A stretch of 53,261 nucleotides of DNA, from the IMG/VR virus record IMGVR_UViG_3300047457_000194, positions 1 through 53,261 of that record; one strand, given 5' to 3'. Shown one piece after another: positions 1 to 8,890 of this stretch. Every line of letters begins with the position of its first letter. The stretch's first letter is position 1. The translations under genes were made by a program, and so were the position numbers. This DNA comes from a virus. Under the pieces are notes generated by a model, which was given only the letters and a program-made list of their open reading frames with translations, made no database searches and was not told the origin of the DNA.

Positions 1-1516
1 GCAGTACACGCAGAAGCAGATCGACACGATCATCGCGAACGCGAAGAAGCTGCCTTATCACGAGCAGGTGGAATTGTACCAGCTGCTGGAGCAGTACGAA
101 AAGCACCTCAAGATCCAGAAGTGCCAGAACAATTTTATGGACTTCGTGAAGGAGATGTGGCCTGCATTTATCGGCGGCAGGCATCACTCCATCATGGCCG
201 ATGCGTTTGAGCGGGTCGCCAACGGGACGTGCAAGCGCCTGATCATCAACATGGGTCCTCGGCACACGAAGAGCGAGTTTAGCTCCTACCTGCTACCGGC
301 GTGGTTCCTCGGGAAGAATCCGCACAAGAAGATCATTCAGACGGCCCACACAGCAGAGTTGGCTGTTGGATTCGGTAGAAAGGTCAGGAACTTGGTTGGT
401 AGCAGTCATTACCAATCAGTGTTCTCTGGAGTCTCCTTGTCGTCTGATTCAAAGGCAGCAGGACGGTGGAATACCAATAAGGGTGGTGACTACTTTGCTA
501 TCGGCGTGGGTGGCGCTGTTACTGGTAAGGGCGCAGATCTCCTCATCATCGACGATCCACACAGTGAGCAAGAAGCCGCTATAGCTGCTACAAATCCAGA
601 CATATACGATGGTGTCTATGAGTGGTACACGTCTGGTCCTCGCCAGCGTCTGCAACCGGGTGGTGCCATCGTTATTGTAATGACGCGCTGGTCCAAGAGA
701 GATCTGTGCGGTCAGATCCTGAAAGCCTCAGCGCAGAGGGACGGGACGGACGAGTGGGAAGTGATTGAGTTCCCAGCGATCATGCCCTCTGGGAATCCGC
801 TGTGGCCTGAGTTCTGGTCGCTGGAGGAATTGGAGAAGATCAAGGCGGAACTCCCCGTCTCCAAGTGGAACGCGCAGTATCAGCAGAACCCAACCTCAGA
901 AGAGGGCGCTCTCGTGAAGCGCGAGTGGTGGAAGATCTGGGATAGAGAGGACCCGCCGCAGTGCGAGTACATCATCCAGAGTTGGGACACGGCGCTGACC
1001 AAGGGAACCCGGTCGGACTACTCGGCTTGCACGACATGGGGCGTCTTCTACGACAAGGACTCTGACGGCAAGAAGCGAACGAACATCATTCTCCTCAATG
1101 CGTTTCAGGACAAGCTGGAGTTCCCTGAACTGAAGCAGAAAGCTCTTGAGGAGTACAAGTACTGGAAGCCAGACACCTGCATCATCGAAGCAAAGGCGGC
1201 AGGCGCTCCGCTCGTGTACGAGATGCGGAAGATGGGGATCCCAATACAGGATTACACTCCATCGAGAGGGAATGACAAGATAGTCAGAGTTAATGCTGTT
1301 AGCGATATATTTGCCTCAGGCTTTGTCTATGCTCCTCCATTGCGCTGGGCAGATGAAGTTATCGAGCAGTTCGCCTCGTTTCCAAACTCAGACCACGACG
1401 ATCTTGTTGACAGTTCTACCCAGGCTCTGTTGAGATTTAGACAGGGCGGTTTTATCTCAACGCAGTCTGATGAAGATGAAGCGCCAATTCAAAGAAAGAA
1501 AGCAGATTACTACTGA
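1..1516 (+). CDS. terL: Terminase large subunit (5' end wraps round the window edge)
   Basis: ATP-driven DNA packaging motor and nuclease that docks on the portal. The frame is open to the left edge, and the last two bases of the window plus base 1 make an in-frame ATG, giving about 505 residues; another in-frame ATG lies at 53251. Counting residues from the GTG at 68: an atypical Walker A (MGPRHTKSE, 62-70), a Walker B (LLIIDDPHSE, 158-167), and an RNase H-fold nuclease domain beginning at the SWDTAL stretch with Asp 307, followed by IIEAK and a late HDDLVD acidic motif. The nuclease and ATPase motifs are complete. The small subunit ends 22-31 bp upstream on the circular map. The family is certain; the exact start is not. 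Confidence 0.95.
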   Translation, partial: QYTQKQIDTIIANAKKLPYHEQVELYQLLEQYEKHLKIQKCQNNFMDFVKEMWPAFIGGRHHSIMADAFERVANGTCKRLIINMGPRHTKSEFSSYLLPAWFLGKNPHKKIIQTAHTAELAVGFGRKVRNLVGSSHYQSVFSGVSLSSDSKAAGRWNTNKGGDYFAIGVGGAVTGKGADLLIIDDPHSEQEAAIAATNPDIYDGVYEWYTSGPRQRLQPGGAIVIVMTRWSKRDLCGQILKASAQRDGTDEWEVIEFPAIMPSGNPLWPEFWSLEELEKIKAELPVSKWNAQYQQNPTSEEGALVKREWWKIWDREDPPQCEYIIQSWDTALTKGTRSDYSACTTWGVFYDKDSDGKKRTNIILLNAFQDKLEFPELKQKALEEYKYWKPDTCIIEAKAAGAPLVYEMRKMGIPIQDYTPSRGNDKIVRVNAVSDIFASGFVYAPPLRWADEVIEQFASFPNSDHDDLVDSSTQALLRFRQGGFISTQSDEDEAPIQRKKADYY

Positions 1517-1518
1517 CA

Positions 1519-1806
1519 ATGTTCAACCCGAACCAACTGACTACTATGGCGCAGGTCGATGAGACCGTAGCCAAACTCAACGCTGCGAACATCGGTGGTG
1601 GTGTTGCCGCAATCTACATCCCCGAGTGGTCTGGTCCGTTCCCGGAACCCTCGGATGGTGAGGCGCGTCAGTATTGCCTGACCTACAACAATGGCTCCAC
1701 TGGTCACAACGTCGGCTTGATCCGGGTTACTATCGAGAATAACCCGAACACTTGGCAGCAGATGCTCCAGGCTGATGCTGTCGTTACCGCGCCGAAGGAA
1801 GACTAA
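1519..1806 (+). CDS. Small hypothetical protein between terminase and portal
   Basis: A 95-residue protein of unknown function. The ATG follows the terminase stop by two bases and has no clear Shine-Dalgarno sequence, so it is probably translated by coupling; an alternative ATG lies nine codons in. The central part (GGGVAAIYIPEWSGPFPEP) and alternating hydrophobic strands suggest a small mixed alpha/beta fold. Its position between terminase and portal makes a packaging or head role possible, but nothing in the sequence proves it. Confidence 0.65.
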   Translation: MFNPNQLTTMAQVDETVAKLNAANIGGGVAAIYIPEWSGPFPEPSDGEARQYCLTYNNGSTGHNVGLIRVTIENNPNTWQQMLQADAVVTAPKED

Positions 1807-1811
1807 CCACC

Positions 1812-4373
1812 ATGATCGACAAGCCTCTTGATGAAATGGATTTCCGCCCTGAAGAAGGGGACGAAGCTGAGATTGAGATCGGCGTCCTGAATCCTGAGGC
1901 TGTGTCGATTGAGACTGAAGACGGTGGCATGATCATCGAATTCGGTCCAGAAGAAGAAGAGGGGGGTTCGCTTGGCGACCTCCCTCACGATGCAAACCTT
2001 GCAGAGCATATAGATGATGGGGACCTGTCCTTCATCGGATCCAAGGTTCTCGATGTCTTCCAAGAAGACCTCAACTCCCGCCAGGACTGGGAGCGTGCAT
2101 ATAAGGATGGCCTCGACTACCTCGGGGTGAAGACAGAGGATCGCAACAAGCCGTGGGCTGGCGCTTGTGGGCTTCACCACAACATGATCATGGAGGCCGC
2201 TGTCCGCTTCCAGTCGAATGCCATTATGGAGATCTTCCCGGCGTCTGGTCCGGTAAAGACGCAAATCGTTGGAGACGTAACCGACGAGAAGGAAGAGCAG
2301 GCGCTTCGCCTTCAGACGGACATGAACTACCTGCTGACGCAGGAGATGAAGGACTACCGCCCCGAGACTGAGCGAATGCTGTTTGGTCTGGCGCTGTGCG
2401 GCAGTGCGTTCAAGAAGATCTGCTTCGACCCGCTGACCGAGATGCCGGATGTGAAGTATGTTCCGGCGCAGGACTTCATTATGCCTTACGGCGCTACGTC
2501 TCTCAAGACAGCCGACAGGTACATCCATGTGATGCAGAAGTCCTTGAATGACGTTAAGAAGCTCCAGTACACTGGGTTCTACCGTGACGTTGACATCCAA
2601 GCCGACTACGACTCCAACTCTCAGCTTCAGGACAAGATTGACAAGGTTAGCTACGAGTACAAGCCGGGGGATGATGAATCCGTTACTCTGCTTGAAGCTC
2701 ATATCAATCTCGATATTCCTGGCCTGGAGCATACTGATGATGACGGTTCTCCTACTGGTATTGCACTTCCTTATGTGGTCACAGTAGACAAATCGTCGGG
2801 CAAGGTTCTTTCCATCTACAAGAACTGGGATGAGAGTGATCCAAAGAAGAACAAGCTCATCTGGTTCTCTTCGTACAACTATGTACCCGGCATGGGTGCC
2901 TACGGGTACGGCCTTATCCATCTGATTGGAGCGAACGCGAAGGCGGCTACCTCCATCCTGCGCCAGTTGATCGACAGCGGGACGTTGGCAAATCTTCCCG
3001 GCGGATTGAAAGCCAAGGGTCTGCGTATTGCCGGGGACGATTCCCCGATTCAACCAGGAGAGTGGCGCGATGTGGATGTCGCGAATGGGGATATCGCAAG
3101 GGCGCTGTATCCGCTGCCATACAAGGAGCCGTCTCAGACGCTGTTCCAGCTTCTTGGGAATGTGGTGGAGGACGGTCGTCGTCTCGCTTCAATTGCTGAT
3201 GCTGAGATTGGAGATGTCAATTCTCAAGCGCCTGTAGGGACAACCCTCGCCATTATGGAGCGTGCCATGAAGGTCATGTCGGCCATTCAGGCTCGACTGC
3301 ACGCTTCGCTCCAGGAGGAGTTCTCGATCCTCGTCCGCGTCATTCGTGACAGCGGCTCTGATCGGTACAAGATTGATTTCGGTGAGATGCAAGGGAGCAA
3401 GCGGTCTGACTTTGACGACCGTATTGATGTGATCCCTGTGTCGGATCCGAATGCGGCCACGATGTCGCAGCGGGTAATGCAGTATCAGGCTGCTATCCAG
3501 CTTGCTGCTCAAGCGCCGCAGTTCTACGACCTGCCTGAGTTGCATCGAAAGATGCTGGAAGTCCTTGGCGTCAAGGATGTGAAGAAGATCATCCCCGAAA
3601 AAATTGACGCTCCGCTGTTGGATCCGATCTCGGAGAATCTGAACCTGACGAATATGAAGCCTGCGAAGGCTTATCAGATTCAGGACCACGAGTCGCACAT
3701 CAAGGCCCACATGGCCTACGTCCAGAACCCCTCGGTTCAGCAGCAGCTAGGACAGAATCCTCAGGCAAACGCGATCTTTGCTTCGTTCATGGCGCACATT
3801 GCAGAGCATGTAGGCTTTGCATATCGCGCCCAGATCGAGCAAAAGCTGGGCATCCCGCTGCCTGCTCCTGGAGAGCCGATGCCTGGGGATATCGAATCGA
3901 ACCTCTCCAAGGCGATTGCCGATGCCTCGCAGATGTTGTTGCAGCAGGCGCAGTCTCAACAACAGCAACAGCAGTTCCAGCAGCAGGCGCAGGACCCGGT
4001 TGTGCAGCTTCAGCAGGCTGAGTTGCAGATCAAGCAGGCTGAATTGCAGCAGAAGGCGCAGGAATCGCAGCAAAAAGCCCAGCTGGAGATGGTCAAGAAC
4101 CAGACGAAGGTCCAGGTTGAGACCGCTCGAATCCAATCTCAGGCGCAAGCTACCCAGCAGGCGGCTATGCAGCGTCAACAGCAGGCTCAAAGCGAGATGT
4201 CGATGGAGAATCAGCGCCTCCAGATCGAGATTGAGCGCCTCCAGACGGAGAGAAGGGAGTCCGAAGCTCGGATTTCCGCTGAAATGCAGCGTCTTCAGAC
4301 CGAAAACGACATGGCGAAGGCGAAGATAGCGGAGATTCTGGCGAAGATGGACTCCATGGGGTCGAATGCTTAA
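1812..4373 (+). CDS. Portal protein
   Basis: Forms the dodecameric ring at the head vertex through which DNA enters and leaves. The 853-residue length fits the long P22-type portals of podoviruses. Visible features are the acidic N-terminus (1-70), the globular body with the conserved NSQAPVGTTLA stretch around residue 480, and a very long glutamine-rich helical C-terminus (about 700-850) with heptad-like repeats of LQQAELQIKQ type, likely the barrel and crown helices. The order terminase, portal, scaffold, capsid supports the call. The C-terminal Q/A/E region is low complexity and may differ between relatives. Confidence 0.9.
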   Translation: MIDKPLDEMDFRPEEGDEAEIEIGVLNPEAVSIETEDGGMIIEFGPEEEEGGSLGDLPHDANLAEHIDDGDLSFIGSKVLDVFQEDLNSRQDWERAYKDGLDYLGVKTEDRNKPWAGACGLHHNMIMEAAVRFQSNAIMEIFPASGPVKTQIVGDVTDEKEEQALRLQTDMNYLLTQEMKDYRPETERMLFGLALCGSAFKKICFDPLTEMPDVKYVPAQDFIMPYGATSLKTADRYIHVMQKSLNDVKKLQYTGFYRDVDIQADYDSNSQLQDKIDKVSYEYKPGDDESVTLLEAHINLDIPGLEHTDDDGSPTGIALPYVVTVDKSSGKVLSIYKNWDESDPKKNKLIWFSSYNYVPGMGAYGYGLIHLIGANAKAATSILRQLIDSGTLANLPGGLKAKGLRIAGDDSPIQPGEWRDVDVANGDIARALYPLPYKEPSQTLFQLLGNVVEDGRRLASIADAEIGDVNSQAPVGTTLAIMERAMKVMSAIQARLHASLQEEFSILVRVIRDSGSDRYKIDFGEMQGSKRSDFDDRIDVIPVSDPNAATMSQRVMQYQAAIQLAAQAPQFYDLPELHRKMLEVLGVKDVKKIIPEKIDAPLLDPISENLNLTNMKPAKAYQIQDHESHIKAHMAYVQNPSVQQQLGQNPQANAIFASFMAHIAEHVGFAYRAQIEQKLGIPLPAPGEPMPGDIESNLSKAIADASQMLLQQAQSQQQQQQFQQQAQDPVVQLQQAELQIKQAELQQKAQESQQKAQLEMVKNQTKVQVETARIQSQAQATQQAAMQRQQQAQSEMSMENQRLQIEIERLQTERRESEARISAEMQRLQTENDMAKAKIAEILAKMDSMGSNA

Positions 4374-4563
4374 CCTTCGGGACAAGTTTTTCAAGAGAAT
4401 CGACGATCTTTCGGAGACCAGTGCAGCCTATCTGGTCTCTGGCTCGTGTGCAGACCACACGGAATACAAGATGATGGTCGGAAAACTCGCCGGATTGCAG
4501 CAGGCGAGGCAAGAGTTCCAGGAAATCTGGGACAAGTTCGTTCACCAACAAGAAGAAGACTGA
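4366..4563 (+). CDS. Small helical hypothetical protein
   Basis: A 65-residue protein whose ATG overlaps the last eight bases of the portal gene, suggesting translational coupling. It is rich in Lys, Glu and Gln (two predicted helices, LRDKFFKRIDDL and QQARQEFQEIWDKF) and has a single central Cys. I do not recognise the family. Small helical proteins at this place in phages are usually dispensable head-cluster proteins of unknown role. Confidence 0.6.
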   Translation: MLNLRDKFFKRIDDLSETSAAYLVSGSCADHTEYKMMVGKLAGLQQARQEFQEIWDKFVHQQEED

Positions 4564-4594
4564 CGCAGACGCTATTTACGCGCAAAGGATACGC

Positions 4595-4930
4595 ATGAAC
4601 GCACTTCCAACTCCGATTGGATACAAGATCCTTGTGAAAATGCACAAGGTCGTCGAAGAAAAGACGAAAAGTGGGCTGTATCTGCCCGATCAGACGAAGC
4701 AGGACGAGAATACGGCGTCCCTGATCGCCCAGGTACTTGAAATCGGGCCTGATGCCTACCGAGATCAGGTCAGATTCCCCAGTGGGCCGTGGTGTTCTAA
4801 GGGTGACTACATCATTCTCCGTAGTTACTCCGGTACTCGCATCAAGATCGAGGGCGAAGAGTATCGTCTCATCAATGACGACACGCCGGAAGCGGTTGTC
4901 CCCGATCCGCAGAAGATTGAGAGGGTCTAA
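4595..4930 (+). CDS. GroES-like co-chaperonin
   Basis: A 111-residue Cpn10-fold protein, likely the lid of a GroEL chamber used to fold capsid protein, as gp31 does in T4. The N-terminal strand IGYKILVKMHKVVEE aligns with the GroES strand that precedes the mobile loop. Residues 21-40 form a loop with the GroEL-binding hydrophobic tripeptide (LYL, 28-30, matching IVL of E. coli GroES). A KGDYIILRSYSGTRIKIEGEEY segment matches the conserved KVGD..(18)..G....IDGEEY end of the family. It sits between portal and scaffold genes, which fits a head-folding role. No GroEL gene is present, so it would use the host chamber. Confidence 0.85.
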   Translation: MNALPTPIGYKILVKMHKVVEEKTKSGLYLPDQTKQDENTASLIAQVLEIGPDAYRDQVRFPSGPWCSKGDYIILRSYSGTRIKIEGEEYRLINDDTPEAVVPDPQKIERV

Positions 4931-5925
4931 TGCCGGAAGAATACATGGAATCGGAACTCATTCTCCCGCAGGCTGAGGAGAAAGAGGAAGAGAAGCCCCA
5001 GGGCGCGGAAGAAGACTTCGATATCGAGGTCGTCAACGACACCCCTGAAGAAGATCGCCGCCCCCCGCGCACGGAAGCCAGTGAACCGGAGCCGCAGAAC
5101 GAAGAGGACGAACTCAAGAACTACTCGGAGAACGTGCAGAAGCGCATCAAGCGACTGAAGTACGAGTTCCACGAGGAGCGCCGACAGAAAGAGCGGTCGG
5201 AGCGAGAGAAGTCTGAGGCGCTGAACTATGCTGCTGCACTTCATCAGCAGTTGGAGCAGTTCCGCCAGCAGAACGAAGCCAGTCAGCGTGCGTTGATCCA
5301 TACCTCTGTTAAGCAGAAGGCGTCCGACCTGGAAGCTGCCAAGCGCCAGTTGAAGGAAGCCTACGAGTCTGGCGACACGGAGAAGATGGCATCGGCGCAG
5401 GAAGCAATTGCGGTGCTTGCTAATGAAAAGCGAGTCCTGGAATCGTACACCCCGCCGACTGGGTCCAGTGTAAGCTATCTACAGCCACAGGAAACACAGC
5501 AGCCTCAGTACGCTCCTCAGCCTGCACCCCAACCTCAGGCACCTCAGGTATCTGCTAAGGCTGTGTTGTGGAAAGAACGCAACCCGTGGTTCGGTGAGGA
5601 CATGGCGCTTACTGGATATGCTATCGACATCCACAGCAAGTTGGTTAACGCTGGAGTTGATACAGAGTCAGATCAGTACTACCAAGCCATTGACAGCGCC
5701 GTGAATCAATTCAAGAACAGTATCTCTGGGACGCAGGAAAAGCCTGCTACCCCAGCACCTAAGCCCAAAAACGGTGTCGTCGTTAGCTCCTCTCGGACGC
5801 CTAGCGGCCAGACCCGCACCAAAGTACAGCTTACGGAATCGGCTCTCGCCGTCGCCAAGCGCCTGGGAATCACCCCCCAGCAGTACGCCAAAGAACTACT
5901 GAAGCAGCAAAAGGAGATGGAATAA
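4930..5925 (+). CDS. Scaffold-like capsid assembly protein
   Basis: A 331-residue protein starting in a TAATG overlap with the co-chaperonin gene. It has a strongly acidic disordered N-terminus (1-60), a charged coiled coil rich in Arg, Glu and Gln (about 60-170), a Pro/Gln linker (about 180-215) and a small helical C-terminal domain ending in KQQKEME. This layout and the position just before the capsid genes are typical of internal scaffolding proteins that template the procapsid. No protease motif is visible, so scaffold removal probably does not depend on this protein itself. Confidence 0.75.
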   Translation: MPEEYMESELILPQAEEKEEEKPQGAEEDFDIEVVNDTPEEDRRPPRTEASEPEPQNEEDELKNYSENVQKRIKRLKYEFHEERRQKERSEREKSEALNYAAALHQQLEQFRQQNEASQRALIHTSVKQKASDLEAAKRQLKEAYESGDTEKMASAQEAIAVLANEKRVLESYTPPTGSSVSYLQPQETQQPQYAPQPAPQPQAPQVSAKAVLWKERNPWFGEDMALTGYAIDIHSKLVNAGVDTESDQYYQAIDSAVNQFKNSISGTQEKPATPAPKPKNGVVVSSSRTPSGQTRTKVQLTESALAVAKRLGITPQQYAKELLKQQKEME

Positions 5926-6365
5926 TGAAGCCGAATCGTGAGATGGAAACTCGGGAAGCTGAATCCCGCGTAGAAAACTGGAAGCCCCCCTCGCTCCTGC
6001 CCGACCCCACCCCCAGTGCTGACTGGGTATTCCGGTGGGTTCGCAAATCAATCCGTGGTGAAGCTGACCCCTCCAACGTGTCCATGCGTCTTCGTGAAGG
6101 ATGGACTGTTGCGAGAGCGGAGGATCACCCGGAGATCATGGCTGAGATCATCATGAATGAATCGAAGTCTGGCATGATCGAGATCGGTGGCCTCATTCTC
6201 TGTAAAACCTCTCGTACGATGGCCGAGCAAAGGAATCGTTATTACGAAGACATCACTCGCCGTCAGTCCGATGCGGTCAACAATAATCTCATGAAGGAAA
6301 ATGATCCTCGTATGCCGCTGTTTCGCGACAGTAGCTCGAAGGTCACCTTCGGAACAGGAAATTAG
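5925..6365 (+). CDS. Conserved head-cluster protein
   Basis: A 146-residue protein whose ATG overlaps the scaffold stop (TAATG). It has a Trp-rich N-terminal half (WVFRWVRKSIRGEADPSN, then REGWTVARAEDHPE) followed by GGLILCKTSRTMAEQRNRYY and a polar tail. The same combination is common next to scaffold genes in uncultured and marine podoviruses, where it is annotated only as hypothetical. A role in capsid assembly is inferred from position. Confidence 0.65.
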   Translation: MKPNREMETREAESRVENWKPPSLLPDPTPSADWVFRWVRKSIRGEADPSNVSMRLREGWTVARAEDHPEIMAEIIMNESKSGMIEIGGLILCKTSRTMAEQRNRYYEDITRRQSDAVNNNLMKENDPRMPLFRDSSSKVTFGTGN

Positions 6366-6374
6366 AGGAAGAAC

Positions 6375-6974
6375 ATGGCTGCTACTGCTACTCCCTATGG
6401 CCTGATCCCGTACGAACTTGCTGGTGGCGCTCTCCGCGCTGCCGCTCGGAAGTTCCGCATTGGTGCTAACAACGCCAACGCGATCTACTTCGGATCTGCC
6501 GTATCTCTGAACTCTGGCGTGATCAGCGTCATCGCTGCTACGCCTACCACCACCCGCAATGGCAACACTCCTGTCGGCATCTTCGTCGGCTGTGAGTACG
6601 TTGATGCGACTGGCCGTCCGACTTGGTCGCAGTACCTCGTCGCGAATGCCACGACCTCGGCTGGCTACACGAACATCTACGTCTACGTTGTTGACGACCC
6701 CAGCGTTGTCTTCAAGGTCCAGGCGGATGAGGCTGTTGCCACGACCGCTCTCGGGCTGAACGCGCCGCTGGTGAACGTGACCTCTGGCTCGACCACGAGC
6801 GGCAACTCGACCTGCGCTCTTGATGGCTCTGCGGTTGCCTCGACCAACACGCTGGCTGTGAAGATCATCGGCTTCGTGGAGTCGGTCTACTCGACGCCGG
6901 GTGATGCCTACACCGACTGTCTCGTTGTCTGGAATCAGGGCGTCCACGCCTACCAGAACGCTACGGGCGCGTAA
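6375..6974 (+). CDS. Probable head decoration or capsid-associated protein
   Basis: A 199-residue beta-rich protein (Ala, Thr, Val, Gly dominate) starting with MAATATPYGLIPYELAGG, an opening often seen in phage virion proteins next to the capsid gene. A Shine-Dalgarno GAGGAAGAAC lies before the ATG. The body looks like a single beta-barrel or sandwich. It lies directly before the major capsid gene in the same transcription unit, so it is probably present in many copies on the head. The exact role is inferred. Confidence 0.65.
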   Translation: MAATATPYGLIPYELAGGALRAAARKFRIGANNANAIYFGSAVSLNSGVISVIAATPTTTRNGNTPVGIFVGCEYVDATGRPTWSQYLVANATTSAGYTNIYVYVVDDPSVVFKVQADEAVATTALGLNAPLVNVTSGSTTSGNSTCALDGSAVASTNTLAVKIIGFVESVYSTPGDAYTDCLVVWNQGVHAYQNATGA

Positions 6975-7002
6975 GAACTGAACAAGGAAAGGAGAATCAA
7001 TC

Positions 7003-7914
7003 ATGGCGATTACTCGTTCACAGATGTTGAAAGAGCTTGTCCCTGGCCTGAACGCCTTGTTCGGTCTGGAGTACGCTCGGTATGGCGAAGAGCATAAGGA
7101 GATCTTCGAGATCTCTAGCTCGGAACGCGCCTTTGAAGAAGAAGTGAAGCTCTCGGGCTTCGGTACGGCTCCGGTCAAGTCGGAAGGTGGCGTCATTGCC
7201 TACGACAACGCGCAGGAAGCCTACACCTCGCGGTACACGCACGAGACGATTGCTCTCGGGTTTGCGGTTACCGAAGAGGCGATGGAAGACAACCTGTACG
7301 TCTCGGTTGCTCAGCGGTACACGAAGGCTCTGGCCCGTGCGTTTGCCAACACGAAGCAGGTGAAGGGCGCGAATGTTCTGAACAATGCGTTCAGCGCCAG
7401 CTACCTCGGTGGTGACGGCAAGCGTCTGTGCGCCACGGATCACCCGCTCATCACGGGTGGGTCGAACTCCAACCGTCCCACGACTGGTGCGGATCTCAAC
7501 GAGACCTCGCTGGAAGCTGCGATCATCCAGATCGCTGGGTGGACGGACGAGCGCGGCCTGCTGATCGCTGCGAAGCCCCGGAAGCTCATCGTTCCCCCGG
7601 CCCTGATGTTCGTTGCGGAGCGCCTGTTGAAGTCGGTTCTGCGGACCAACACCGCTGACAACGACATCAACGCGATCTACAACCTGTCGTCGGTGCCGGA
7701 AGGCTATACGGTCAACCACTATCTGACGGACACGAATGCGTGGTTCCTGAAGACGGATGTGCCGAACGGCCTGAAGATGTTCGAGCGCGTTACGCTGAAG
7801 ACCTCGGCGGAAGGCGACTTCGAGACGGGCAACATGCGGTACAAGGGTCGCGAACGCTACAGCATGGGCTGGTCGGATCCGCTTGGGATCTTCGGTAGCC
7901 CTGGCGCTTCCTAA
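7003..7914 (+). CDS. Major capsid protein, Mu gpT-like
   Basis: A 303-residue head subunit. The N-terminal segment (SQMLKELVPGLNALFGLEY) and the conserved core (LGFAVTEEAMEDNLY, KGANVLNNAF, GKRLCATDHPL, LIVPPALMFVAERLL) match the Mu-like major head subunit family with the HK97 fold. It is preceded by a strong AAGGAAAGGAG ribosome-binding site, as expected for the most abundant virion protein. The gene is followed by a hairpin terminator, so it is the last gene of the head unit. Confidence 0.9.
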   Translation: MAITRSQMLKELVPGLNALFGLEYARYGEEHKEIFEISSSERAFEEEVKLSGFGTAPVKSEGGVIAYDNAQEAYTSRYTHETIALGFAVTEEAMEDNLYVSVAQRYTKALARAFANTKQVKGANVLNNAFSASYLGGDGKRLCATDHPLITGGSNSNRPTTGADLNETSLEAAIIQIAGWTDERGLLIAAKPRKLIVPPALMFVAERLLKSVLRTNTADNDINAIYNLSSVPEGYTVNHYLTDTNAWFLKTDVPNGLKMFERVTLKTSAEGDFETGNMRYKGRERYSMGWSDPLGIFGSPGAS

Positions 7915-7933
7915 ACAGAAGCGGTGCAACTCT

Positions 7934-7962
7934 AAGGGGGGAGAGAAATCTCCCCCTTTCTC
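7934..7962 (+). terminator. Rho-independent terminator after the capsid gene
   Basis: An 11-bp stem (7934-7944 with 7949-7959, one G-T wobble) closes on a GAAA tetraloop and runs into a short T-rich tail (TTTCTCAT). It lies 20 bp after the capsid stop and separates head from tail genes. Confidence 0.7.
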
Positions 7963-8013
7963 ATAGCAAAAATCTCTTCAGACTGGCTATGCAGACGTTC
8001 AAGAGACTGATGA

Positions 8014-8019
8014 GATAAT
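8014..8019 (+). promoter_or_regulatory. Possible -10 element for the tail-gene unit
   Basis: GATAAT (five of six matches to the consensus) lies 22 bp before the ATG at 8041 and after the capsid terminator, where a new promoter would be expected. No good -35 box is seen at 16-18 bp, so this is tentative. Confidence 0.25.
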
Positions 8020-8040
8020 CTTCCTTGAAGGAGAAATAAG

Positions 8041-8544
8041 ATGGCTAACACTTCGTTTACTGGCCCCGTACGGAGCCAGAATGGTTTTCAGGGGTACAAC
8101 CCCGATGCTTCGGCGAATGCCTCGCTGACCCTCTCGGCCCAGGGTACGGGTGTTGTTCTCAATACGTCCAGCGTGACGTTCTTTGAGATGAACCCGACTA
8201 CGGTCTCCACTGCTGGTGCTGTTACCTACACTGCCGCTCAATTGAAGACCGGCCTCATTCTGCGTGATCCGAACGGTGCTGGCCGCGCCGATCTCTTCCC
8301 GACCGCCGCGAATCTCCTTGCTGCTGTTCCTGGCGCTGTCGTCGGTACTACGTTCCGCGTGACGATCCGCAATACGGCGGATGCTGCCGAGACGATCACG
8401 ATGACGACCAACACTGGCCTCACGCTCAGTGGCACGATGACGATTGCTCAGAACGCCCAGAAGGAGTTCTTGATCAACTTCACCAACGTCACCTCTGCGT
8501 CGGAAGCCGTGACGATCTACAGCATGGGTAGCACCACGTTCTAA
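8041..8544 (+). CDS. Beta-rich virion protein
   Basis: A 167-residue Thr/Ala/Val-rich protein with a strong GAAGGAGAAATAAG leader. It contains TLSAQGTGVVLNTSSVTFFEM and a jelly-roll-like run of strands (TFRVTIRNTADAAETITMTTN). It resembles small spike or decoration proteins found in uncultured phages, but no family was firmly recognised. It is first in the post-terminator unit. Confidence 0.6.
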   Translation: MANTSFTGPVRSQNGFQGYNPDASANASLTLSAQGTGVVLNTSSVTFFEMNPTTVSTAGAVTYTAAQLKTGLILRDPNGAGRADLFPTAANLLAAVPGAVVGTTFRVTIRNTADAAETITMTTNTGLTLSGTMTIAQNAQKEFLINFTNVTSASEAVTIYSMGSTTF

Positions 8545-8557
8545 GAGGAGGGGCGCT

Positions 8558-8887
8558 ATGGGTAAGCCCGTTCGCATTACCGTGACTGGGGTTGCTGCAA
8601 GCGCCCCAGTTCCTTTGAGTACGTTGACTGATTCTCCGTTCAACGTAACGCTTGGTGTGTATGGTGGCGCTGGATGCACCTACACGATCCAATTCACTCT
8701 TGATGACGTTTATGCGTCTTCGTATGTCGCTGGATCCGGCACATGGATCGACCACCCGGATGGCACTGGTCAGACTGGGAATACGGTCATCATGCTTGTC
8801 TCTCCGGTAACGGCTGTGCGATTGAACCAGACAATCGGCGCTAATGCGAGTACGTTCTTCGTCTGCCAGTCTGGAAATATGGAGTAG
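8558..8887 (+). CDS. Small beta-sandwich virion protein
   Basis: A 109-residue protein of alternating beta strands (VRITVTGVAASAPVPL, PFNVTLGVYGGAGCTYTIQF, VSPVTAVRLNQTIGANAS) with GAGGAGGGGCGCT upstream. Two Cys residues are present. It is in series with other small beta-rich proteins, so a virion surface role is likely. The family is not recognised. Confidence 0.6.
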   Translation: MGKPVRITVTGVAASAPVPLSTLTDSPFNVTLGVYGGAGCTYTIQFTLDDVYASSYVAGSGTWIDHPDGTGQTGNTVIMLVSPVTAVRLNQTIGANASTFFVCQSGNME

Positions 8888-8890
8888 CCC

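Noticed and set aside
1803-3053. Long minus-strand open frame across the portal gene
   Set aside because: Shadow of the portal frame: no ribosome site, low-complexity Leu/Arg composition and no protein-like motifs.
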